A DNA stretch of 64,000 nt from Setophaga petechia (lineage: Eukaryota > Chordata > Aves > Passeriformes > Parulidae). Below are positions 38,652 through 49,100 of this stretch, piece by piece; position 1 is the stretch's first letter; each line of letters opens with the position of its first letter. The position numbers were made by a program, and so were the translations under genes. The notes under the pieces are model-generated. The model searched no databases, was not told where the DNA came from, and worked only from the letters and a program-made list of their open reading frames with translations. The stretch spans positions 503,501-567,500 of the forward strand of contig JANCRA010000120.1 of the NCBI GenBank assembly GCA_024362935.1, written 5' to 3'.

Positions 38652-38993
38652 ACTGGTACAGTTTCTCCTGAAGAGATATAATGCAAACGCTATTGGCTTA
38701 GATGTAGTAACAATAGGCAATTATTACAGTGCACTGCAAAGTCAATCGTAGTAGAACACTGGGATTGTGTGTCCAGCTTGCAAACTGGTAGAAAACAGTA
38801 CCGATCCGCTCTCCTGCATTTTCCCTTTCCAGGAACATTCGAATTGATGGCTTTTTTGGACAAGTTACTTTTTCTTGTTGCAAAACACGCTGCAGAGCTG
38901 CCTGCAACCTCTAGAGCACGATGGGAGGTTTTTTGTGAACAGACACAGTTTCTCCTGGCGAGACATAATGAAAAAGCTTTTTGCTAAGGTGTA

Positions 38994-39193
38994 GCCGGCA
39001 GGAGACGCTAAAGACCAGGAGACGGAGCACTGTGCCTTTAAGCGCCGCTTCCGGGTGTCTCTCGGCCGTAGCTGTTCTCCGGAGCACGCCGCGATCGGCG
39101 TAACGACACCAGATTCTTCGCGCCAAGAAGCGTCTTCTCCTTCTCCGGGAAAAAGAGACTGCGGCAGCTTCTGAACGGCGAACTACGAAGCGG
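38994..39193. promoter_or_regulatory. CpG-dense promoter-like segment, copy 1
   Basis: I count about 24 CpG in 200 bp here, against a handful per 286-bp ordinary unit. An ETS/GABPA-like site CGCTTCCGGG lies at 39046-39055 (CCCGGAAGCG on the minus strand). A bidirectional E2F-like site TTCGCGCCAA lies at 39117-39126. A perfect 6-bp inverted repeat ACGCCG-CGAT-CGGCGT lies at 39086-39101, and an 8-bp palindrome CTCCGGAG at 39077-39084. TTTAAG at 39037 could be a weak TATA-like element. These features together are typical of vertebrate CpG-island promoters. That it is active, and its direction, are inferences. It does not align to the satellite unit, so it was probably captured from elsewhere. 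It could also be a fragment of a retrocopy or a gene's first exon; I cannot identify the source. Confidence 0.6.
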
Positions 39194-39206
39194 CACAAAA
39201 CTGGGA

Positions 39207-39216
39207 TTGGGTAAGC
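39207..39216 (+). promoter_or_regulatory. Splice-donor-like site after the CpG segment
   Basis: Where ordinary units read GATTGTGTTAGC, the unit rejoining after the CpG-rich segment reads TTGGGTAAGC, with GT at 39211. This matches the vertebrate donor consensus at -1 and at +1 to +5. Identical sites are at 43084, 52963 and 61408. Diverged units elsewhere in the module read GATTGTGTAAGC, so one T-to-G change gives the G before GT. Function is unproven. Confidence 0.3.
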
Positions 39217-39278
39217 AGCTTTCAAAGTGATAGAAAACAGTACTTTCCCACTCTTTTGCCTTTCCCTTCACATTAATA

Positions 39279-41564
39279 CTTGAAAGGAAGGCGTCTTAGA
39301 CAACTTTCTTTTACATTTTGCAAAACACTGCAGTCCTCTGTGCAACTTCTAGAGCACGATAGGAGATGTTTAGTGAGAAGGAAGGTTTTCTCCTTGCGAG
39401 ACAGAGTGAAAAAGCTATTTGCTTAGATGTAGGTGACAAGAAACACTTACTGCAGTGCACTGAAAAGCTAACTGCTACACAGCACTGCGATTGTGTTAGC
39501 AGCCTGCAAAGTGCTAGAAAACAGTACTTTCCCACTCTCTTGCCTTTCCCTTCACATTAATACTTGAAAGGAAGGCATCTTAGACAACTTTCTTTTTCTT
39601 GTGTCAAAAAACTCTGCAGCCCTCTCTGTAACATCTACAACACGATGGAAGTTGTTTAGTGAGCAGGAAGGTTTTTTCCTTGCGAGACATAGTGAAAAAG
39701 CTTTTTCCTTAGATGTAGGTAAAAAGAAACCCTTACTGCAGTGCACTGAACAGCTAACTGCTACACAGCACTAGGACTGTGTTAGCAGCTTGCAAAGTGC
39801 TAGAAAACAGTACTTTCCCACTCTCTTGCCTTTCCCTTCACATTAATACTTGAAAGGAAGGCGTCTTAGACAACTTTCTTTTACATTTTGCAAAACACAC
39901 TGCAGCCCTCTGTGCAACTTCTACAACACGATGGAAGTTGTTTAGTGAGCAGCAACGTTTTCCCCTTGCGAGACATAGTGAAAAAGCTTCTTGCTTAGAT
40001 GTAGGTGACAAGAAACACTTACTGCAGTGCACTGAACAGCTAATTGCTACACAGCACTAGTACTGTGTTAGCAGCTTGCAAAGTGCTAGAAAACAGTACT
40101 TTCCCACTCTCTTGCCTTTCCCTTCACATTAATACTTGAAAGGAAGGCGTCTTAGACAACTTTCTTTTTCTTGTGTCAAAAAACTCTGCAGCCCTCTCTG
40201 CAACATCTACAACACGATGGAAGTTGTTTAGTGAGCAGGAAGGTTTTCTCCTTGGGAGACATAGTGAAAAAGCTATTTGCTTAGATGTAGGTGACAAGAA
40301 ACACTTACTGCAGTGCAGTGACAAGTTAATTGGTACACAGCACAGGGATTGTGTTAGCAGCTCTCAAAGTGATAGAAAACAGTACTTTCCCACTCTCTTG
40401 CCTTTCCCTTCACATTAATACTTGAAAGGAAGGCGTCTTAGACAACTTTCTTTTTCTTGCTGCAAAACACACTGCAGCCCTCTGTGCAACTTCTAGAACA
40501 CGATAGGAAATGTTTAGTGAGCAGGAAGGTTTTCTCCTTGCGAGACATAGTGAAAAAGCTTTTTGCTTAGATGTAGGTGACAAGAAACACTTACTGCAGT
40601 GCACTGAACAGCTAACTGCTACACAGCACTAGGATTGTGTTAGCAGCTTGCAAAGTGCTAGAAAACAGTACTTTCCCACTCTCTTGCCTTTCCCTTCACA
40701 TTAATACTTGAAAGGAAGGCGTCTTAGACAACTTTCTTTTACATTTTGCAAAACACACTGCTGCCCTCTGTGCAACTTCTACAACACGATGGAAGTTGTT
40801 TAGTGAGCAGCAACGTTTTCCCCTTGCGAGACAAAGGGAAAAAGCTATTTGCTCAGATGTAGGTATCAAGAAACACTTACTGCCGTGCACTGGCAAGCTA
40901 ACTGCTACACAGCACTAGTACTGTGTTAGCAGCTTGCAAAGTGCTAGAAAACAGTACTTTCCCACTCTCTTGCCTTTCCCTTCACATTAATACTTGAAAG
41001 GAAGGCATCTTAGACAACTTTCTTTTTCTTGTGTCAAAAAACTCTGCAGCCCTCTCTGCAACATCTACAACACGATGGAAGTTGTTTAGTGAGCAGGAAG
41101 GTTTTCTCCTTGCGAGACATAGTGAAAAAGCTATTTGCTTAGATGTACGTGACAAGAAACACTTACTGCAGTGCACTGAACAGCTAACTGCTACACAGCA
41201 CTAGTACTGTGTTAGCAGCTTGCAAAGTGCTAGAAAACAGTACTTTCCCACTCTCTTGCCTTTCCCTTCACATTAATACTTGAAAGGAAGGCATCTTAGA
41301 CAACTTTCTTTTTCTTGTGTCAAAAAACTCTGCAGCCCTCTCTGCAACATCTACAACACGATGGAAGTTGTTTAGTGAGCAGGAAGGTTTTCTCCTTGCG
41401 AGACATAGTGAAAAAGCTATTTGCTTAGATGTAGGTGACAAGAAACACTTACTGCAGTGCACTGAACAGCTAATCGCTACACAGAACTGGGATTGTGTTA
41501 GCAGCTTGCAAAGTGCTAGAAAACAGTACTTTCCCACTCTCTTTCCTTTCCCTTCGCATTAATA
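39279..41564 (+). repeat. Eight units between modules 1 and 2
   Basis: Units start at 39279, 39563, 39849, 40135, 40421, 40707, 40993 and 41279, with classes B A B A C B A A. The first is 284 bp (AAAACACTGCAG lacks two bases near 39327), which explains the change of offset from 3873 to 3875 bp relative to the copy after module 2. Compared with that copy, the unit at 44010 is absent here, and the path jumps inside hybrid unit 40707 straight to the A units that precede a module. This makes it the shortest inter-module interval. Confidence 0.88.
40707..40992 (+). repeat. Hybrid unit, B left half with A-type right end
   Basis: The left two thirds (ACATTTTGC, CACTGCTGCCC, AGCAGCAACG, AAAGGGAAAAAGC, GGTATCAAG, CTGCCGTGC) match the unit at 34548/44868. 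The right end (CTGGCAAGCTAACTGC, then ACTAGTACTGTG) matches the unit at 36549 and not the usual CTGACAAGCTAATTGC. The switch is at about 40890-40900. It is the expected product of in-register exchange between units that lie eight to nine positions apart in the parental order. Confidence 0.75.
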
Positions 41565-43151
41565 CTTGAAAGGAAGGCGTCTTAGACAACTTTCTTTTTC
41601 TTGCTGGAAAATATTCTGCAGCCCTCTGTGCAACCTGTACAGCACGATGGAAGTTGTTTAATGAGCAGGAACATTTTCTCCTAGTGAGAGATAGTGAAAA
41701 AGCTTTTTGCTTAGATGTAGGTTACCACAGGCAGTTACTGCAGTGCACTGCAAAGCTAATAGATGCACAACACTGGGATTGTGTGCCCACCTTGCAAAGT
41801 GATAGGAAACAGTACCTTTCCACTCTTCCTGCTTTTTCCATGCACATTACTATTCGAATGGAAAGAATTTTAGACAACTTTCTTTGGCTTCTTGCAAAAC
41901 ACTCTGCACACCTGCCTGCAATCTCTAGAAGTCGATGGGAGATATTTTCTGAACTGGCTCAGTTTCTCTTTGCAAGACATGGGGAAAAAGCATTTTGCTT
42001 AGATATAGGTGAAAAGAGGCACCTACTACAGTGCACTGCAAGCTAATTGCTGCACAACACGCAGATTGTGTAAGCAGGTTGCAAACTGATAGAAAACAGT
42101 ACCTCTCCCTTCTCCTGCCTTTTCTATTCACATTTCTATTTGAATGCAAGGCGTTTTAGACAACTTTCTTTTGCTTCTTGCAAAACACTCTGCACACCTG
42201 CCTGCAATCTCTAGAACTCGATGGGAGATGTTTTCTGAACTGGCTCAGTTTCTCCTTGCGAGACATGGGGAAAAAGCAATTTGCTTAGATGCAGGTGAAA
42301 AGAGGCACCTACTACAGTGCACTGAAAAACTAATTGCTGCACAACTCTGGGATTGTGTAAGCAGCTTACAAACAGATAGAAAACAGCACCTTTCCACTCT
42401 CCTGCCTTTTCCATTCGCATTACTATTCGAATGGCAGCAGTTTTGGACATCTTTCTTTTGCTTCTTGCAAAACACTCTGCACACCTCCGTGCAACTTCTA
42501 GAAAAAATGAGAGTTGTTTTCTGAACTGGTACAGTTTCTCCTGAAGAGATATAATGCAAACGCTATTGGCTTAGATGTAGTAACAATAGGCAATTATTAC
42601 AGTGCACTGCAAAGTCAATCGTAGTAGAACACTGGGATTGTGTGTCCAGCTTGCAAACTGGTAGAAAACAGTACCGATCCGCTCTCCTGCATTTTCCCTT
42701 TCCAGGAACATTCGAATTGATGGCTTTTTTGGACAAGTTACTTTTTCTTGTTGCAAAACACGCTGCAGAGCTGCCTGCAACCTCTAGAGCACGATGGGAG
42801 GTTTTTTGTGAACAGACACAGTTTCTCCTGGCGAGACATAATGAAAAAGCTTTTTGCTAAGGTGTAGCCGGCAGGAGACGCTAAAGACCAGGAGACGGAG
42901 CACTGTGCCTTTAAGCGCCGCTTCCGGGTGTCTCTCGGCCGTAGCTGTTCTCCGGAGCACGCCGCGATCGGCGTAACGACACCAGATTCTTCGCGCCAAG
43001 AAGCGTCTTCTCCTTCTCCGGGAAAAAGAGACTGCGGCAGCTTCTGAACGGCGAACTACGAAGCGGCACAAAACTGGGATTGGGTAAGCAGCTTTCAAAG
43101 TGATAGAAAACAGTACTTTCCCACTCTTTTGCCTTTCCCTTCACATTAATA
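41565..43151 (+). repeat. Diverged module 2 (1587 bp)
   Basis: It matches module 1 at an offset of 3873 bp, with diverged units followed by the CpG-rich segment. Differences seen are CCCACCTTGC near 41787 (others CCCAGCTTGC) and GGACATC at 42450 (module 1 has GGACAAC). It shares AACTACG at 43057 with module 1, whereas modules 3 and 4 have AACTAGG. It therefore sits between module 1 and modules 3/4 in descent. Open frames as in module 1 are at 41654 and 42144. Confidence 0.93.
42867..43066. promoter_or_regulatory. CpG-dense promoter-like segment, copy 2
   Basis: It appears identical to copy 1. The ETS-like site is at 42919-42928, the inverted repeat at 42959-42974, the E2F-like site at 42990-42999 and the donor-like GT at 43084. 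All about 24 CpG are retained, so there is no visible methylation-driven CpG loss since the modules duplicated. Activity is inferred only. Confidence 0.58.
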
Positions 43152-46100
43152 CTTGAAAGGAAGGCGTCTTAGACAACTTTCTTTTACATTTTGCAAAACA
43201 CACTGCAGTCCTCTATGCAACTTCTAGAGCACGATAGGAGATGTTTAGTGAGCAGGAAGGTTTTCTCCTTGCGAGACATAGTGAAAAAGCTATTTGCTTA
43301 GATGTAGGTGACAAGAAACACTTACTGCAGTGCACTGAAAAGCTAACTGCTACACAGCACTGCGATTGTGTTAGCAGCCTGCAAAGTGCTAGAAAACAGT
43401 ACTTTCCCACTCTCTTGCCTTTCCCTTCACATTAATACTTGAAAGGAAGGCATCTTAGACAACTTTCTTTTTCTTGTGTCAAAAAACTCTGCAGCCCTCT
43501 CTGTAACATCTACAACACGATGGAAGTTGTTTAGTGAGCAGGAAGGTTTTTTCCTTGCGAGACATAGTGAAAAAGCTTTTTCCTTAGATGTAGGTAAAAA
43601 GAAACCCTTACTGCAGTGCACTGAACAGCTAACTGCTACACAGCACTAGGACTGTGTTAGCAGCTTGCAAAGTGCTAGAAAACAGTACTTTCCCACTCTC
43701 TTGCCTTTCCCTTCACATTAATACTTGAAAGGAAGGCGTCTTAGACAACTTTCTTTTACATTTTGCAAAACACACTGCAGACCTCTGTGCAACTTCTACA
43801 ACACGATGGAAGTTGTTTGGTGAGCAGCAACGTTTTCCCCTTGCGAGACAGAGTGAAAAAGCTTCTTGCTTAGATGTAGGTGACAAGAAACACTTACTAC
43901 AGTGCACTGAACAGCTAATTGCTACACAGCACTAGTACTGTGTTAGCAGCTTGCAAAGTGCTAGAAAACAGTACTTTCCCACTCTCTTGCCTTTCCCTTC
44001 ACATCAATACTTGAAAGGAAGGCGTCTTAGACAACTTTCTTTTACATTTTGCAAAACACACTGCAGCCCTCTGTGCAACTTCTACAACACAATGGAAGTT
44101 GTTTAGTGAGCAGCAACGTTTTCCCCATGCAAGACATAGTGAAAAAGCTATTTGCTCAGATGTAGGTATCAAGAACCACTTACTGCTGTGCACTGACAAG
44201 CTAATTGCTACACAGCACTGCGATTGTGTTAGCAGCTTGCAAAGTGCTAGAAAACAGTACTTTCCCACTCTCTTGCCTTTCCCTTCACATTAATACTTGA
44301 AAGGAAGGCGTCTTAGACAACTTTCTTTTTCTTGTGTCAAAAAACTCTGCAGCCCTCTCTGCAACATCTACAACACGATGGAAGTTGTTTAGTGAGCAGG
44401 AAGGTTTTCTCCTTGGGAGACATAGTGAAAAAGCTATTTGCTTAGATGTAGGTGACAAGAAACACTTACTGCAGTGCAGTGACAAGTTAATTGGTACACA
44501 GCACAGGGATTGTGTTAGCAGCTCTCAAAGTGATAGAAAACAGTACTTTCCCACTCTCTTGCCTTTCCCTTCACATTAATACTTGAAAGGAAGGCGTCTT
44601 AGACAACTTTCTTTTTCTTGCTGCAAAACACACTGCAGCCCTCTGTGCAACTTCTAGAACACGATAGGAAATGTTTAGTGAGCAGGAAGGTTTTCTCCTT
44701 GCGAGACATAGTGAAAAAGCTTTTTGCTTAGATGTAGGTGACAAGAAACACTTACTGCAGTGCACTGAACAGCTAACTGCTACACAGCACTAGGATTGTG
44801 TTAGCAGCTTGCAAAGTGCTAGAAAACAGTACTTTCCCACTCTCTTGCCTTTCCCTTCACATTAATACTTGAAAGGAAGGCGTCTTAGACAACTTTCTTT
44901 TACATTTTGCAAAACACACTGCTGCCCTCTGTGCAACTTCTACAACACGATGGAAGTTGTTTAGTGAGCAGCAACGTTTTCCCCTTGCGAGACAAAGGGA
45001 AAAAGCTATTTGCTCAGATGTAGGTATCAAGAAACACTTACTGCCGTGCACTGACAAGCTAATTGCTACACAGCACTGGGATTGTGTTAGCAGCTTGCAA
45101 AGTGCTAGAAAACAGTACTTTCCCACTCTCTTGCCTTTCCCTACACATTAATACTTGAAAGGAAGGCGTCTTAGACAACTTTCTTTTTCTTGATACAGAA
45201 CACACAGCAGCCCTCTGTTCAACTTCTAGAACATGATAGGAAATGTTTAGTGAGCAAGAAAGTTTTCTCCTTGGGAGACATAGTGAAAAAGCTTTTTGCT
45301 TAGATGTAGGTGACAAGAAACACTTACTGCAGTGCACTGAACAGCTAACTGCTACACAGCACTAGGATTGTGTTAGCAGCTTGCAAAGTGCTAGGAAACA
45401 GTACTTTCCCACTCTCTTGCCTTTCCCTTCACATTAATACTTGAAAGGAAGGCGTCTTAGACAACTTTCTTTTACATTTTGCAAAACACACTGCTGCCGT
45501 CTGTGCAACTTCTACAACACGATGGAAGTTGTTTAGTGAGCAGGAACGTTTTCCCCTTGCGAGACAAAGGGAAAAAGCTATTTGCTCAGATGTAGTTATC
45601 AAGAAACACTTACTGCCGTGCACTGACAAGCTAATTGCTACACAGCACTGCGATTGTGTTAGCAGCTTGCAAAGTGCTAGAAAACAGTACTTTCCCACTC
45701 TCTTGCCTTTCCCTTCACATTAATACTTGAAAGGAAGGCGTCTTTGACAACTTTCTTTTTCTTGCTGCAAAACACACTGCAGCCCTCTGTGCAACTTCTA
45801 GAACACGATAGGAAATGTTTAGTGAGCAGGAAGGTTTTCTCCTTGCGAGACATAGTGAAAAAGGTTTTGCTTACATATAGGTGACAAGAAACACTTACTG
45901 CAGTGCACTGAACAGCTAATTGCTACACAGAACTGCGATTGTGTTAGCAGCTTGCAAAGTGCTAGAAAACAGTACTTTCCCACTCTCTTGCCTTTCCCTT
46001 CACATTAATACTTGAAAGGAAGGCGTCTTAGACAACTTTCTTTTGCTTGTTACAGAACACACTGCAGCCCTCTGTGCAACTTCTAGAACACGATAGGAGA

Positions 46101-49100
46101 TGTTTAGTGAGCAAGAAGGTTTTCTCCTTGCGAGACAGATTGAAAAAGCTATTTGCTTAGATGTAGGTGACAAGAAAAACTTACTGCAGTGCACTGAAAA
46201 GCTAACTGCTACACAGCACTGCGATTGTGTTAGCAGCCTGCAAAGTGCTAGAAAACAGTACTTTCCCACTCTCTTGCCTTTCCCTTCACATTAATACTTG
46301 AAAGGAAGGCATCTTAGACAACTTTCTTTTGCATTTTGCAAAACACACTGCAGCCGTCTGTGCAACTTCTACAACACGATGGAAGTTGTTTAGTGAGCAG
46401 GAACGTTTTCCCCTTGCGAGACAAAGGGAAAAAGCTATTTGCTCAGATGTAGTTATCAAGAAACACTTACTGCAGTGCACTGACAAGCTAATTGCTACAC
46501 AGCACTGCGTTTGTGTTAGCAGCTTGCAAAGTGCTAGAAAACAGTACTTTCCCACTCTCTTGCCTTTCCCTTCACATTAATACTTGAAAGGAAGGCGTGT
46601 TAGACAACTTTCTTTTTCTTGCTGCAAAACACACTGCAGCCCTCTGTGCAACTTCTAGAACACGATAGGAAATGTTTAGTGAGCAGGAAGGTTTTCTCCT
46701 TGCGAGACATAGTGAAAAACCTTTTTGCTTCGACATAGGTGACAAGAAACACTTACTGCAGTGCACTGAACAGCTAATTGCTACACAGCACTAGGATTGT
46801 GTTAGCAGCCTGCAAAGTGCTAGAAAACAGTACTTTCCCACTCTCTTGCCTTTCCCTTCACATTAATACTTGAAAGGAAGGCGTCTTAGATAACTTTCTT
46901 TTTCTTGTGTCAAAAAACTCTGCAGCCCTCTCTGCAACATCTACAACACGATGGAAGTTGTTTAGTGAGCAGGAAGGTTTTCTCCTTGCGAGACATAGTG
47001 AAAAAGCTATTTGCTTAGATGTAGGTGACAAGAAACACTTACTGCAGTGCACTGAAAAGCTAACTGCTACACAGCACTGCGATTGTGTTAGCAGCCTGCA
47101 AAGTGCTAGAAAACAGTACTTTCCCACTCTCTTGCCTTTCCCTTCACATTAATACTTGAAAGGAAGGCATCTTAGACAACTTTCTTTTTCTTGTGTCAAA
47201 AAACTCTGCAGCCCTCTCTGTAACATCTACAACACGATGGCAGTTGTTTAGTGAGCAGGAAGGTTTTTTCCTTGCGAGACATAGTGAAAAAGCTTTTTCC
47301 TTAGATGTAGGTAAAAAGAAACCCTTACTGCAGTGCACTGAATAGCTAACTGCTACACAGCACTAGGACTGTGTTAGCAGCTTGCAAAGTGCTAGAAAAC
47401 AGTACTTTCCCACTCTCTTGCCTTTCCCTTCACATTAATACTTGAAAGGAAGGCGTCTTAGACAACTTTCTTTTACATTTTGCAAAACACACTGCAGCCC
47501 TCTGTGCAACTTCTACAACACGATGGAAGTTGTTTAGTGAGCAGCAACGTTTTCCCCTTGCGAGACATAGTGAAAAAGCTTCTTGCTTAGATGTAGGTGA
47601 CAAGAAACACTTACTGCAGTGCACTGAACAGCTAATTGCTACACAGAACTGCGATTGTGTTAGCAGCTTGCAAAGTGCTAGAAAACAGTACTTTCCCACT
47701 CTCTTGCCTTTCCCTTCACATTAATACTTGAAAGGAAGGCGTCTTAGACAACTTTCTTTTACATTTTGCAAAACACACTGCAGCCCTCTGTGCAACTTCT
47801 ACAACACAATGGAAGTTGTTTAGTGAGCAGCAGCGTTTTCCCCATGCGAGACATAGTGAAAAAGCTATTTGCTCAGATGTAGGTATCAAGAAACACTTAC
47901 TGCTGTGCACTGACAAGCTAATTGCTACACAGCACTGCGATTGTGTTAGCAGCTTGCAAAGTGCTAGAAAACAGTACTTTCCCACTCTCTTGCCTTTCCC
48001 TTCACATTAATACTTGAAAGGAAGGCGTCTTAGACAACTTTCTTTTTCTTGTGTCAAAAAACTCTGCAGCCCTCTCTGCAACATCTACAACACGATGGAA
48101 GTTGTTTAGTGAGCAGGAAGGTTTTCTCCTTGCGAGACATAGTGAAAAAGCTATTTGCTTAGATGTAGGTGACAAGAAACACTTACTGCAGTGCAGTGAC
48201 AAGTTAATTGGTACACAGCACAGGGATTGTGTTAGCAGCCTGCAAAGTGCTAGAAAACAGTACTTTCCCACTCTCTTGCCTTTCCCTTCACATTAATACT
48301 TGAAAGGAAGGCATCTTAGACAACTTTCTTTTTCTTGTGTCAAAAAACTCTGCAGCCCTCTCTGCATTATCTACAACACGATGGAAGTTGTTTAGTGAGC
48401 AGGAAGGTTTTCTCCTTGCGGGACATAGTGAAAAACCTATTTGCTTAGATGTAGGTGACAAGAAACACTTACTGCCGTGCACTGAACAGCTAATTGCTAC
48501 ACAGAACTGGGATTGTGTTAGCAGCTTGCAAAGTGCTAGAAAACAGTACTTTCCCACTCTCTTGCCTTTCCCTTCACATTAATACTTGAAAGGAAGGCAT
48601 CTTAGACAACTTTCTTTTTCTTGTGTCAAAAAACTCTGCAGCCCTCTCTGCAACATCTACAACACGATGGAAGTTGTTTAGTGAGCAGGAAGGTTTTTTC
48701 CTTGCGAGACATAGTGAAAAAGCTTTTTCCTTAGATGTAGGTAAAAAGAAACACTTACTGCAGTGCACTGAACAGCTAACTGCTACCCAGCACTAGGACT
48801 GTGTTAGCAGCTTGCAAAGTGCTAGAAAACAGTACTTTCCCACTCTCTTGCCTTTCCCTTCACATTAATACTTGAAAGGAAGGCGTCTTAGACAACTTTC
48901 TTTTACATTTTGCAAAACACACTGCAGCCCTCTGTGCAACTTCTACAACACGATGGAAGTTGTTTAGTGAGCAGCAACGTTTTCCCCTTGCGAGCAAAGT
49001 GAAAAAGCTATTTGCTCAGATGTAGGTATCAAGAAACACTTACTGCCGTGCACTGACAAGCTAATTGCTACACAGCACTGCGATTGTGTTAGCAGCTTGC

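Larger units (their letters stand above)
37692..39278 (+). repeat. Diverged module 1 (1587 bp) with CpG-rich segment
   Basis: Five related but strongly diverged units start near 37692, 37979, 38266, 38552 and 38839. The fifth stops at about 38993, where about 200 bp of CpG-rich sequence (38994-39193) replaces roughly 45 bp of the unit; satellite sequence resumes at GCACAAAACTGGGATTGGG. The diverged units keep the framework (TTTTAGACAACTTTCTTT, GAAAAAGC, CAGTGCACTG, GATAGAAAACAG) but differ from ordinary units at many positions, for example CATTACTATTCGAATGG at the boundary. The module recurs at 41565, 51444 and 59889 with only a few differences. This copy alone keeps GGACAAC at 38577 (others GGACATC), which suggests it split off first. 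Confidence 0.93.

Noticed and set aside
38911..39225. Minus-strand frame through the CpG-rich segment, arginine-rich translation
   Set aside because: TTG start, and the composition is what any GC-rich sequence gives. Frames in CpG-dense DNA are often open by chance because stops are AT-rich.
37692..39278. Module as a transposable element
   Set aside because: No terminal inverted or direct repeats, no target-site duplication and no transposase or reverse-transcriptase-like frame. Its units align to the satellite, and its copies are explained by large-block duplication because the flanks are duplicated too.
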